Positions 17,166 to 26,146 are shown, counted from the stretch's first letter. The stretch is 27,099 bases of DNA from an uncultured Acidobacteriota bacterium (GCA_937952345.1 CALFYN010000199.1:1-27099), one strand, 5' to 3'. Notes: generated from the letters alone by a model not told the origin. Program-made: numbers and translations.

Positions 17166-18566
17166 TCAAACAAAAAAGAACGATGCCGATGCGGTGCAGT
17201 CGGCGTCGGCCGTCAGCCGCATCCAGTGGGCCGAAAACGCATCCGGGAAGACATGCTTCGCATACCCTTCCACGGGCACCTTGATCCGCTCATAGCGATG
17301 CCAATCGCCGCTTCCCAAGAAATCGATCTCCAGGTTGACCGTCACCGAGCGGTCGGAACTAATGTGCAGCATCTTGCGCGGAAAGCCTGTCAGCAGGTAG
17401 GGATCCGATGGCACTCCAGCCTTCACGTTCGCCTTCCACCAGGGGCCGCCCCATCCGCGCGGTTGCCCCCAATTCCAAAGGTCATCCGTCTTGCCGAACC
17501 AGATTCCCGACTGCGGCTGTCCGCCCAGAGCGTTGTTGTCCCGGTTCGGTGACGTCTGGTTGCCGCCAACCGTGAACATGCCGCGGAATGCACAGTAATC
17601 CGGGATGATGCGCAAGTGCTGGCAGATCGGCTTCACACCCCACAGCCGGCCCTCGAACGCAATGGGCTGCAGTTCATAGAACATACCCTGGATGTCCATC
17701 AGGAAATGTTCCGTCTCCACCTCCCGAATGCGCATCCATTCGGTCTGCCACGCGTGTGTCATGGCATGCGTCGCCTTCGGCAGCCGGTAGCGCTGCCACT
17801 TGCCTTCCACCAAAGCCCACAGCAGTGCGGATGCTTCATCCCACCCGGTAGCGAACAGCACTCGCCCCATGTCCTGGCGCGCCGCCACGTCCATGTGCGG
17901 CTTGTTCGACAGCCGGTTCCACGCTTTGCCGTCGAATTCGAACAGCCCCGCCTGCGTCTCCCCAAAGTTGTAAAAGCCGTTGTTGGTCACCACCACCCGC
18001 CCCTGGCCCGTAAAACCGCCCTTGAAGTGAGGCCGCGCCGCAATCTGCATCTCTTTCCGGAGATCGAACAGTACACGTGGTTTCAGCGTCGCTACATCGA
18101 GTTCGATGAAGTGGCCCTCCATGCTCTGGTAGTAGATCCGATTGGCCGGGTCCGTCAGATGCCGCATGGTCGAGGTCAACCGGTATTCGTCCAGAGCTGG
18201 GATGTGCTTCCAGTTCCCTTTCGCGTCGATCACATATGGCCCGATGAAGCATTGGTTCGATTCACGATGAATCAGACGGTTAGCGTGAGTGCCATCGTGA
18301 AGATGCACCCTCTCCGACTTGAGGGTCTCATCGATCCGGTACAATCCCAACCCTGTTCCGGTAGCCTTCATGTGGCTGTTGTACGTCACCGCCCAAAGCG
18401 CGTCGGCCCACGGCATCAGCGCGCCCACTCCGCATTCGGACCGCTGCGGCAGAACGTCGGCCTTGAAGCCTATGTTCGTATCACCGGCGGCCGAAAGCCT
18501 CTGGGCACGCAGGGATGCCGCGGCTCCGAGCGCCGCGGATACAAGATTCCGGCGTGTAATGGACAT
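17166..18566 (-). CDS. Tat-exported protein of unknown function
   Basis: A 466-residue protein with a clear twin-arginine signal (SITRRNLVSAALGAAASL, arginines 5 and 6), so it is exported folded, possibly with a cofactor. I do not recognise the family. The body has recurrent beta-rich stretches spaced by tens of residues (for example YRIDETLKSERVHLHD, YYQSMEGHFIELDVATLKP, FNGKAW-like loops), suggesting a beta-propeller. A tryptophan-rich segment (about 345-400: LWNWGQPRGWGGPWW) and a jelly-roll-like C-terminus (VTVNLEIDFLGSGDWHRYE) follow. It is the first gene of the receptor-amidohydrolase operon, with its stop overlapping the receptor's ribosome site. A role as periplasmic or surface binding or lyase partner of the receptor is possible but unproven. 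Confidence 0.8.
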   Translation of the reverse strand: MSITRRNLVSAALGAAASLRAQRLSAAGDTNIGFKADVLPQRSECGVGALMPWADALWAVTYNSHMKATGTGLGLYRIDETLKSERVHLHDGTHANRLIHRESNQCFIGPYVIDAKGNWKHIPALDEYRLTSTMRHLTDPANRIYYQSMEGHFIELDVATLKPRVLFDLRKEMQIAARPHFKGGFTGQGRVVVTNNGFYNFGETQAGLFEFDGKAWNRLSNKPHMDVAARQDMGRVLFATGWDEASALLWALVEGKWQRYRLPKATHAMTHAWQTEWMRIREVETEHFLMDIQGMFYELQPIAFEGRLWGVKPICQHLRIIPDYCAFRGMFTVGGNQTSPNRDNNALGGQPQSGIWFGKTDDLWNWGQPRGWGGPWWKANVKAGVPSDPYLLTGFPRKMLHISSDRSVTVNLEIDFLGSGDWHRYERIKVPVEGYAKHVFPDAFSAHWMRLTADADCTASASFFFV

Positions 18567-18569
18567 CCT

Positions 18570-18619
18570 GCTCCGGATACTAAAGCAATGCGCGGGATTT
18601 GTCTTGAGACAAATGTCCC
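18570..18619 (-). promoter_or_regulatory. Palindromic operator overlapping a candidate promoter
   Basis: ATTTGTCT-TG-AGACAAAT (18597-18614) is a perfect 8-bp inverted repeat. It is extended by GGGA and TCCC further out (18594-18619, with two unpaired bases on one side). On the minus strand AAGACA within the palindrome is followed after 17 bp by TAGTAT, a plausible -35/-10 pair (four of six matches each) for the Tat-protein operon starting at 18566. It may be the binding site of the adjacent NarL-type regulator. A terminator for the regulator gene is the alternative, but no T-run follows. Confidence 0.45.
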
Positions 18620-18632
18620 AAAACTTGTCTGT

Positions 18633-19250
18633 TCACTTCAGGTGGACGAATCCCCGCCGGATGGCCTCCAGCACCGCCTGCGTTCTGTCCTCCACGCCCA
18701 GCTTGTCGAACACCCGCCCCATGTGGCTCCGCACAGTCTTCTCGGCAATCCCCAACCGGTCGCCGATCTCCTGGTTGCTGAACCCCTCGGCAAGCAGCCG
18801 CAGAACTGCCCCTTCCCGATCCGTGAGTTCCACCGCAGGGAAACGCTCCCGCAACAGTTTCGCGATGTTCCGCGGCAGATATTGGTGGCCGCCGTTGACG
18901 GCAAGGATCGCCTCCAGCAGATCGTCATCGCTGGCGTCCTTCGTGAGATAGGCCAGCGCACCCTCGTTCAGTGCGCGATAAATATCTTCGCTCCCGTCGT
19001 AATTTGAAAGCACGACAATCCGTGCGTCCGGATCGACGGCCCGGATCTGGCGAATCGAAAGGAAACCGGACACGTCGGGCAGCTTCAGATCCACAATCAC
19101 CACGTCCGGCCGGTTACTGCGGAACAACCCGGCCGCTTCGGCGCCTTTGGCCGTTTCCGCCACCACCCGCATATCATCCCGGGAGTCGATCACCGTCCGC
19201 AGTGCAAGCCTTGCGAAGTACTGGTCCTCGACGATCAAGATCTTAAGCAT
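18633..19250 (-). CDS. NarL/FixJ-family response regulator
   Basis: A 205-residue two-component regulator. The receiver domain is about 1-120, with acid pocket E8/D9, phospho-acceptor D54 (VVIVDLKLPD) and K104 (AYLTKDAS). The LuxR-type DNA-binding domain is about 139-205 (ELTDREGAVLRLLAEG, SNQEIGDRLGIAEKTVRSHM). ATG at 19250 is preferred over upstream in-frame starts because the protein then begins at the canonical receiver strand MLKILIVED. The start lies inside the last codons of the histidine kinase gene (eight-base overlap), with GGAG about ten bases upstream. The partner is the overlapping kinase, and the likely target is the operon starting 67 bases downstream. Confidence 0.92.
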   Translation of the reverse strand: MLKILIVEDQYFARLALRTVIDSRDDMRVVAETAKGAEAAGLFRSNRPDVVIVDLKLPDVSGFLSIRQIRAVDPDARIVVLSNYDGSEDIYRALNEGALAYLTKDASDDDLLEAILAVNGGHQYLPRNIAKLLRERFPAVELTDREGAVLRLLAEGFSNQEIGDRLGIAEKTVRSHMGRVFDKLGVEDRTQAVLEAIRRGFVHLK

Positions 19251-22122
19251 CCCGCGGATCTCCGTGATTGGCCGGCTTCCCGATTGGCACGACGGCACAA
19301 ACCACCGTGCCGGCCCCGGGCTTTGCGTCCACGGCAAGATGTCCGGAGAAGCGCTCGGCGCGCTCTTTCATGATGGCGCACCCGAAGTGCCCGGCGGGCA
19401 CGCTGGCCGGTTCAAAGCCGCTGCCGTCGTCCGCAATCCGTATTTGCAACTGGCTCGGGCTGAACTCCAGCCGCACGTCGATGCGCGTCGGGGCGCCGTG
19501 CTGCACCGCATTGAGGGCAGCCTCCTGACAGATGCGCATCAGATTGCGCGACAACTCCGGATCAAGGCGCCGGGGAACGCCCCCCACGGTAACACTGTGT
19601 TCAATTTCATGCCCCCGCACGATCTCGCCAAGCGCCGCCGTGATTGCATCCGCGAGATGTTCATCGTCCAGTGCGTCGCGGCGCAAATCCCAAATCACCT
19701 GGCGCGCTTCAGTCCGGTAATGGTCCACCATCCGCCGCGCGATCTCCAACGCATTCGCCGCCGAAGCCGGCTTGTCCCAAACCCGCTTCAAGCCTGTGTT
19801 CAATTGCCATGAGATCGCCGAAAAGCCTGCTACCAAGGTGTCGTGCCACTCCCGTGCAATTCGGTTCCTCTCCATCAGAACCGCATCGTAGCGGGCGCGC
19901 AAAATGAAAACTCTCCAGCGGTAGGCCATCCAGAGCATTGCCGCAGCCCCGGACAAAAGACCAAGGCGGAACCACCACGTCTGATAAAACAGCGGCGGTT
20001 GATTCAGTGTTATGCTCGCTGGCGGCCCCCAGTTCCCGCCCATATCGCGCCCCGCAATGAGCAGTTGAAACTCGCCCGGTGGCAGGCTTTCAAACCGCAG
20101 ATCGCGCCCTCCTCCCACCGGCACCCATTCCTGCTGTAACCCCGGGATCCGGTAGCGAAACTCCAGTCGTTCCGGCGCTACAAGACGCGGAGCCGTGAAT
20201 TGAACCGCATGTGTCCGCTGAACCGATACGACGGATTCCGGTGCGACCACAGGCTCCGGGGATGCCCGCCACTCGCTCGGCCGCACCCGCACCAACCCCC
20301 GCGCCGTTGTGAACCATAAATCGCCACGCGAGTCCTTCCATGCCGCGGGTTGCCCAACGTTCTGGCATTCGATCGTGCGCATCCCTTCGTCGATGCCGAT
20401 GAGCGCAGGATCCAGTTTTCCGCGCTGCCCCGCCAGCAACTCGCTCACCTGTTCACTGGGCACGCGCAAAATGCCCCCTGACGTCGAGAGCCAGATCGCC
20501 TTCCGGCCATCGTCCAGCACGGAGTGAACCGGAGCCTGGCGCAACCCATGCCGCTGATCCAGTGCCTTTACGCCGCCGGCCGTGGCTAATGCGACTCCGG
20601 CAGCTCCGGTAGTGATCCACACGCGGCCCTCGGAATCCTCAAACAGACTTGTCACCGCCGGATGCGGCAGCCCCTCCACTTTCACAAAGCTGCCCCGCTC
20701 CTGCTTCCAAAGTCCGCCGGCGGTGCCAGCCCAGACCCTGCCGTCTCGCCCTACCAGCAGTGCATTGATGACTTGTCCTGGAAGGTGACGCGTGGCGTTC
20801 ATTGCCGGCTTGCCCGCCGGATACGCAAACAAACCCCGCTGATCGCCAAGCCATAAGCCCTCTTGCTTGTCCACCGCGATCGTGCGAACGGCCGGCCGAT
20901 AGCCTAGCTCCTTTTGTGTGTATTTCCGCCAGCCGCCACGGCTCCAGCACAGCAGTTGCTGGTGCCAGTCGTCGCTCATCCACAATGTTCCATCCGGCGC
21001 CGCCGCCAGCGATCGAACCGTCGCTTGCATCTCATCGAATGGGACCGGAACCTTGCGAACCCTGTCCCCCTCGATCTTGTACAAACCACTGCGCCATGTT
21101 CCCAGCCATATGCCGCGCTCATCGCCTGTCACGGCGGAGACGAACTGGCCCTCGACACCCTCGGCAGGACCAAAGGAGGACACCGGCCCGCTGCGCCAGC
21201 GGCTGAGACCGCCACGGCTACCGATCCACAGGCTGCCTTCGCCGTCCTCGAAAAGCGCATGCACGAAGTCATCCGCCAGACCGTCACGGCTGGTCCAGCC
21301 TTCGCTTTTCTCCCCCGAAATCCGATAGAGGCCTCTGCCCCACGTCCCCGCCCAAACCACCCCGTCTCGGTCTTGCTGCACAGCCACCACCGGACCAGGA
21401 ACTCCGCCAACAGGCGCCAGTGAGTCAATGCGCTCAATCGGCGCACGTAGCAGGCCCTTCGATGTCCCCACCCAGACGTGACTCCGCCCTAACGCCAGCG
21501 ATAGCGCATGCCCCCAGGGTGCGTCCGCGGGCAACAACGTCCGAACCTCGGCATCCGTCACCAGCAAAAGCCCCCCGCTGGTCGCGGCGAGCACATTCGC
21601 ATCCGGCAGTTCCAACAAGCCATTCCACTCGAGATTGCCGCTCCCCGGTTGTGCGATCCGCTCCGCGCGTTCCTCCTTCAGCCGCCATACGCCGGCCGGG
21701 CCACCCGCCAGAATTCCACTCCCTCTGGCAATGATCAGTTGGCTGAAGTTGATGCTCGACTTGCTCTCCACCTTTGGCGTCCGCTGTTCCCCATACCGGA
21801 ACAAACCATTGTTGCGAGTAGCGATCCAGATAAGGCCCGCCGCATCGGCGCGGACGATGTTGATCCACGGCTGCACTGCGCCGGCGTCCGGATGGATCAG
21901 GAGTGGACTGAATCGCATCCCGTCGAATCGCACCGCACCACCCGAGGTGCCCACCAGCAAGTAGCCATCTTTGCTCTGGGCGATGGACGAAACGTAACTC
22001 TGTGGCAGCCCATCCTCCACATGCCAGTGCCGCTTGGCGTACTGCGACATCCGTAACGAGGGGTCCAGCGCAAAGGCGGGAGCAGTCACCAACAGCAGCG
22101 CCACTAGTGCGGGCAACACCAT
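19243..22122 (-). CDS. Propeller-sensor histidine kinase (HisKA_3 type)
   Basis: Membrane sensor kinase of 959 residues from ATG at 22122 (the frame extends ten codons to a TTG at 22152). The signal peptide is 1-18 (MVLPALVALLLVTAPAFA). The periplasmic sensor is about 20-620, made of two-component propeller repeats (WIATRNNGLFRYG, VWVGTSKGLL, VVWAGTWGRGLY, LWIGSRGGLSRW). A Y_Y_Y domain (about 630-700) and one transmembrane helix (about 710-735) follow. The HisKA_3 domain has phospho-acceptor H760 in IAREWHDTL, and the ATPase domain shows EAALNAVQHG, IADDGSGF and a GAGTVV glycine segment. This architecture is common for sensing glycans or their breakdown products. It overlaps and phosphorylates the following NarL-type regulator. 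The ATG is favoured because a -10-like box lies between it and the TTG. Confidence 0.92.
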   Translation of the reverse strand: MVLPALVALLLVTAPAFALDPSLRMSQYAKRHWHVEDGLPQSYVSSIAQSKDGYLLVGTSGGAVRFDGMRFSPLLIHPDAGAVQPWINIVRADAAGLIWIATRNNGLFRYGEQRTPKVESKSSINFSQLIIARGSGILAGGPAGVWRLKEERAERIAQPGSGNLEWNGLLELPDANVLAATSGGLLLVTDAEVRTLLPADAPWGHALSLALGRSHVWVGTSKGLLRAPIERIDSLAPVGGVPGPVVAVQQDRDGVVWAGTWGRGLYRISGEKSEGWTSRDGLADDFVHALFEDGEGSLWIGSRGGLSRWRSGPVSSFGPAEGVEGQFVSAVTGDERGIWLGTWRSGLYKIEGDRVRKVPVPFDEMQATVRSLAAAPDGTLWMSDDWHQQLLCWSRGGWRKYTQKELGYRPAVRTIAVDKQEGLWLGDQRGLFAYPAGKPAMNATRHLPGQVINALLVGRDGRVWAGTAGGLWKQERGSFVKVEGLPHPAVTSLFEDSEGRVWITTGAAGVALATAGGVKALDQRHGLRQAPVHSVLDDGRKAIWLSTSGGILRVPSEQVSELLAGQRGKLDPALIGIDEGMRTIECQNVGQPAAWKDSRGDLWFTTARGLVRVRPSEWRASPEPVVAPESVVSVQRTHAVQFTAPRLVAPERLEFRYRIPGLQQEWVPVGGGRDLRFESLPPGEFQLLIAGRDMGGNWGPPASITLNQPPLFYQTWWFRLGLLSGAAAMLWMAYRWRVFILRARYDAVLMERNRIAREWHDTLVAGFSAISWQLNTGLKRVWDKPASAANALEIARRMVDHYRTEARQVIWDLRRDALDDEHLADAITAALGEIVRGHEIEHSVTVGGVPRRLDPELSRNLMRICQEAALNAVQHGAPTRIDVRLEFSPSQLQIRIADDGSGFEPASVPAGHFGCAIMKERAERFSGHLAVDAKPGAGTVVCAVVPIGKPANHGDPRDA

Positions 22123-22189
22123 CTCTAAAGCTGGAATTATAGTGCGGTCCAAGTCAACAATGCTATACTCCGCCTTCTAAAGATCCATC
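22123..22189. promoter_or_regulatory. Divergent promoter region between sensor kinase and M20 peptidase
   Basis: On the minus strand a perfect TATAAT (22141-22136) ends 13 bases before the kinase ATG, implying a very short leader. On the plus strand TGCTATACT (22161-22169) is an extended -10 element about 20 bases before the peptidase ATG. No good -35 hexamer is seen for either, and neither start has a clear ribosome site. Confidence 0.4.
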
Positions 22190-23488
22190 ATGCGCATCCC
22201 TCGGATCACGCCACTCCTTCTTCCCTTCCTGATGTCCGCGCAGACAACGCCTGATCCCGTCGAACAGACCATTGTGCGTACCATCGATGCCGAAGAACAG
22301 CGCACCATCGCATTGATCGAGAAATTGGTGAATATCAACAGCGGCACAATGAACTTGGCCGGCGTGCGCACGGTTGCCCGTGTCCTTGAAGCCGAACTGC
22401 GCGAGATTGGTCTGAAACCGCTGTTCGTCTCCATGGATCGCGTAGGCCGCGCCGGGCATATCATCGTCGAATCGAACCCGCCGCGGAGAACAACTGGCAA
22501 GCGGATTCTGTTGATCGGCCACATGGACACCGTGTTCGAACCCGACAGCCCCTTTCAGAGATTCATGCGCCAGGGTACCCGCGCCGTAGGGCCCGGCACG
22601 GAAGACACAAAGGGTGGTCTCGCCGTGATGATCTCCGCCTTGCGTGCGCTACGCGCCTCCGGCGTTCTCGACCGCATCGCCCTCCGTATCGCGCTCACAG
22701 GCGACGAAGAGAATCCCGGCTTGCCGCTCGGCGAGGCGAGGCGTCCGCTCATTGAAGCCGGAGCGAACAGCGACCTCGCCCTCGAGTTCGAACCCGGCAT
22801 CGCCATCGACGGCAAAGACTACGGTTCCACCAGCCGCCGCGGGGTGCAGGACTGGGTGATTCGTGTCCAGGCAAAAACCGGCCACTCCAGCCAGATCTTC
22901 TCTGAGGCAATGGGCCATGGGGCGGCTTTCGAAATCGCACGCATACTCAACGCGTTTCGCGAAGAACTCCGCGAACCTTTCCTCACCTTCAACGCCGGCA
23001 TGGTCATGGCCGGCGCACGTGCCAGCCAGTCCGAGGATGAGAGCAACGGAACCGTCGCCGGCAAGTTCAACATCATCCCAGAGCATGCCTTCGTCGCCGG
23101 AGAACTGCGGACCATCTCCCTCGATCAGAATCGCCGCGTTCAAGACAGGATGCGCGCCATCGTCGCGCGCCACCTGCCCGGCGCCACCGCTTCCATCGAG
23201 TTTCGCGACGGTTTCCCGCCTATGGCCCCCGAACGCAACCGCGCTCTGCTCGCCCGGTTGAACGCCGTCAATCGCGATCTCGACTTGCCCGAGATGCCCG
23301 AACTCGACCCCATGCGGCGCGGCGCCGGCGACATCGCCTTCGTCACGGACAAGATCGAAGGACTCGCCGGACTCGGCGCAATCGGCGATGGCGCGCACGC
23401 TCCCGGCGAGTGGATCGACCTGACGAAAGTGACCCGCCAGGGAAAACGCGCCGCAGTGCTCATCTACCGGCTCGGAACGGGAAAATAA
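22190..23488 (+). CDS. Exported M20-family metallopeptidase (glutamate carboxypeptidase-like)
   Basis: A 432-residue di-zinc exopeptidase with a signal peptide (1-17, ending LMSAQ). Metal and catalytic residues are H111 and D113 (LLIGHMDTVF), D139 (GTEDTKGG), E173/E174 (TGDEENPG), an acidic ligand around E199-E201 (LEFEPG) and H403 (GAHAPGEW). The lid or dimerisation domain (about 215-330) is inserted as usual, with GHSSQ in its first strand. It removes C-terminal residues from peptides or hydrolyses related amides; the substrate is unknown. The start has only a weak AAAGA upstream, so a short leader is likely. The stop overlaps the next ATG (TAATG), so the serine-hydrolase relic was once coupled to it. 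Confidence 0.9.
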   Translation: MRIPRITPLLLPFLMSAQTTPDPVEQTIVRTIDAEEQRTIALIEKLVNINSGTMNLAGVRTVARVLEAELREIGLKPLFVSMDRVGRAGHIIVESNPPRRTTGKRILLIGHMDTVFEPDSPFQRFMRQGTRAVGPGTEDTKGGLAVMISALRALRASGVLDRIALRIALTGDEENPGLPLGEARRPLIEAGANSDLALEFEPGIAIDGKDYGSTSRRGVQDWVIRVQAKTGHSSQIFSEAMGHGAAFEIARILNAFREELREPFLTFNAGMVMAGARASQSEDESNGTVAGKFNIIPEHAFVAGELRTISLDQNRRVQDRMRAIVARHLPGATASIEFRDGFPPMAPERNRALLARLNAVNRDLDLPEMPELDPMRRGAGDIAFVTDKIEGLAGLGAIGDGAHAPGEWIDLTKVTRQGKRAAVLIYRLGTGK

Positions 23489-24571
23489 TGAGCCTGCGCA
23501 CCTCCGTCCTTGCCATCATCCTGCTTCCTGCCGGCCTCGGCATCGCCGCGGCCAACATCGAGCATCAGGTGCCCGTGAAGCCCGATACGGTGTTCCAGTC
23601 CGGATCGATGGGCAAGCAATTCACCGCAACCGCGCTGATGCTGCTCGTGGAAGATGGCAAGATCCGTCTGGGCGATCCCATTACCCGATACTTCCCCGAT
23701 ACAGCCCCTTCGCATTGGCGCCACATCACGGTCCGTCAAGGGTTGACGCACACCACCGGCACAACCGGCTATCCGCCGGGTTTCGATTTCCGCCGGGACT
23801 ATACCGAGAACGAATTGATCCAACTGGCCGCCAAAACCCCACTCGCATTCCAACCCGGCGAGCGTTGGAGCTACAGCAATCTCGGCTATGTGATGCTCGG
23901 AGTGCTCATCAGCAAGGTCACCGGCAAGTTCTATGGCGAGTTCCTCCAGGATCGGATCTTCCGGCCGCTCGGTATGACAACCGCCCGTGTCGTCACGGAG
24001 GCGGACATCATCCCGAACCGTGCCTCCGGCTATCGCATCGTCAACGGTGAGATTCAAAACCAGCCATGGATTTCTCCCGGTTTGAGCGCCACCGCCGACG
24101 GCAGCCTGTAACCGGCCACCCTCGCCGAATGTGGACAGCCGTCAAATTGAACAACGGACGGTCCTACGCGTATGGCTTTGGCTGGATGTTGCATCTGTCC
24201 GGTAGCCGCCGGCTCATCGAGCATGGCGGCTCGTGGCAGGGATTCAAAACGCACATCGCCCGATACGTCGACGACAAGACTACGATAGTGCAATGGCGAA
24301 AGCACAGCAGACCCCCGCCTACGTCCAGAACGTGCTGGCCGGCCACGCGGAGATCGAAGGAAATCCGCAACTCAGGGCTCGGATTCAGGAGGTGCGCGAA
24401 GCGCTCCGGCCCATCGGCTCCATCCACGGGATCGAACGCGGCGGCAGACCGGAAGAGGACGGCAGCGTCTCCCATCGCCGCTACCGCATCCTCGGCAATA
24501 GCGGATCCCGCCTGTGCCTTGTCCAAATCACCAACGAAGGGAACATCGCGTGGATCGAATTGCTGCCCTAG
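23488..24571 (+). pseudogene. Serine hydrolase (class C beta-lactamase family) pseudogene
   Basis: The remains show all three family motifs: SMGK in QSGSMGKQFT, the tyrosine motif YSN (WSYSNLGY) and HGG (IEHGGSWQGF). Lesions are several. The signal peptide runs straight into ANIEHQVPVKPDTVF, so about 40 N-terminal residues of the mature domain are missing. After SATADGSL (ending 24108) a TAA appears and about 25 residues are lost. A one-base loss in PATLAE/MWTAVKLNNG shifts frame near 24128. Another shift near 24290 moves to the frame encoding TPAYVQNVLAGH and the C-terminal domain, which ends IAWIELLP at 24571. An intact gene would encode an exported esterase or peptidase-like enzyme of roughly 450-500 residues. 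It lies between two other exported hydrolases. Confidence 0.85.
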
Positions 24572-25665
24572 CCGCACTACTCCTCCTCATCATCGGCACA
24601 CCGCTCGAAGCGCAATCGGCGAAGACCGTTCCGAACCGCGACGACATCACCGCTCGCCTCGCCGAACTGCGCCGCATTCACACCCCCGAGGGAATCGAAG
24701 CCCTGGAGGAGGTGACCGTCGGCCGCACACGCCAGTGGCTTTCTATCCGCGGGCGCAATCGTGCCAATCCGGTGCTGCTGTTCATTCACGGCGGTCCTGG
24801 GTCCCCGATGATGCCGCTCACGTGGGCTTATCAATCGCCCTGGGAAGACTTCTTCACCGTCGTGCAGTGGGACCAGCGCGGCATCGGCAAAAACGCCGCC
24901 ACTACTGACCGCACCGCCCTGGCGCCGACATTGAAGACGGATCAAATCGTCGCCGACGCCGAGGAAGTAGCAGCCTACATTCGCAAGCGGTTGGGCAAGG
25001 AAAAAATCGTCGTAATGGGTTACTCCTACGGCTGTTGGGTTGGCATCGCGCTGGCCCATCGCCGGCCCGAATGGCTGCACGCTTATGTCGGAGTCGGCCA
25101 GCAAGGCGACGGCGGAGAGGATTATCTCTACCAGCGGCTGATCGAGTTAGCCACTAGGTCCGGCAACCAGGAAGCCTTGCGTGAACTGCAGTCCATTGCA
25201 CCTTACTCCGGTCCCACGCGCAACATGAAGAATATCCTTCTCGTCCGCAAGTGGGCACGCGCCTTCAATGGTGGCTGGTACGGCAAATCCAAGCTCGACC
25301 TGCTCTTCGCCTTGCCGGAATGGTCGCCCGACTACACCCAGGCCGATCTCGACGCGCATGCCTCCGCCGCTCCATGGTTCTCGCGCACGGTCATGGCCAA
25401 CGGGCGTTCAGCCGATGCCGCTCAAGGTGGCAATCCCTACAAGATCCCGGTCATCGTCATCATGGGTCGCTACGATCTGCACACGCCCTACCAGCCATCG
25501 AAGGCCGCCTTCGAAAGAATCGTGGCACCGCACAAGCGTTTCATCACTCTCGAACGCTCCGCCCACGTGCCGATGATGGAAGAACCCGGCCTATTCCTGC
25601 TGACACTGGTTCAGGAAGTGCTGCCACTCACCGAAGGCCGCGCCGTATTCAAAACCCTTCCATAG
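24550..25665 (+). CDS. Exported alpha/beta hydrolase, prolyl iminopeptidase-like
   Basis: A 371-residue hydrolase with a signal peptide (1-22, LLLLIIGTPLEAQS). The GTG at 24550 is chosen because it begins the signal exactly and has AAGGGA upstream; it overlaps the end of the serine-hydrolase relic. The oxyanion-hole motif HGGPGSP is at 80-86, WDQRGIGKN at 108-115, nucleophile S159 in GYSYG, acid D309 in GRYDLHTP and H339 in RSAHVPMME. This pattern is that of S33 peptidases and related esterases. It has a cap region (about 185-285) of aromatic-rich helices. With the upstream M20 peptidase it suggests peptide scavenging in the periplasm; the substrate is inferred. Confidence 0.88.
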   Translation: MDRIAALAALLLLIIGTPLEAQSAKTVPNRDDITARLAELRRIHTPEGIEALEEVTVGRTRQWLSIRGRNRANPVLLFIHGGPGSPMMPLTWAYQSPWEDFFTVVQWDQRGIGKNAATTDRTALAPTLKTDQIVADAEEVAAYIRKRLGKEKIVVMGYSYGCWVGIALAHRRPEWLHAYVGVGQQGDGGEDYLYQRLIELATRSGNQEALRELQSIAPYSGPTRNMKNILLVRKWARAFNGGWYGKSKLDLLFALPEWSPDYTQADLDAHASAAPWFSRTVMANGRSADAAQGGNPYKIPVIVIMGRYDLHTPYQPSKAAFERIVAPHKRFITLERSAHVPMMEEPGLFLLTLVQEVLPLTEGRAVFKTLP

Positions 25666-26146
25666 CGGTTTGGGGCAACGGCCCGCCAGGTGTGCCTGTC
25701 CGCCTTCCCCTGCAAGACCGATGACCATGCTCGCTGCCGGTGCGACCGCGTCGCGGATCCTGCAGCGTGCCGAGGACGGCGGATCAAGGCATCCCAATGC
25801 GACCTGCGGAAGGAGACAAACCTTCACGTCAATCCCGTCTCACTACCCCACGCATCGGTCCCCACCAAAATACGTGAAGGTATTCTGTCTCCCGCAATCT
25901 AATGCATCTCGCCTTAATCTCTGAGGCGATTACCTTTGTCTCATACCTAGGTAAATTCCCAGTACCCTCCAGCGTCACACGATCGTACCTTGAAGTTGAA
26001 GTTGGCCAATCGCCAGCCGAAACTGCTTTCCAGGCTCCGCGTGCTGGCAACTTCTCGGCCCAGTTCGTGTCGTCCTGCATGGACCGTCACAACCTGGGTC
26101 TCGAATGGCGGCAGCATGCGGACATAAGCATCAAACGGAGTACTTC
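25666..26146 (+). promoter_or_regulatory. Long leader region upstream of the polysaccharide locus
   Basis: About 480 bp without a convincing gene on either strand. It holds an inverted repeat TCGCCT-N9-AGGCGA (25909-25929), a perfect 10-bp palindrome TACCTAGGTA (25944-25953), further TACC half-sites at 25931, 25963 and 25986, and an ops-like sequence at 26107-26117. The density of such sites suggests the regulatory region of the downstream locus. Confidence 0.4.
26107..26117 (+). promoter_or_regulatory. ops-like element before the NusG paralogue
   Basis: GGCGGCAGCAT resembles the ops element that recruits RfaH (GGCGGTAGCNT), differing in one defined position, and sits 30 bases before the antiterminator start. 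In GC-rich DNA such a match can occur by chance; the placement is what makes it notable. Confidence 0.3.

Noticed and set aside
16644..17552. Plus-strand open frame of 302 codons
   Set aside because: Crosses the receptor/Tat-protein junction in antisense; both sense genes are well supported.
17616..19007. Long plus-strand open frame of 463 codons
   Set aside because: It is antisense to the Tat-exported protein and the response regulator, both of which have clear motifs; the translation has low-complexity His/Arg/Pro character and no domain.
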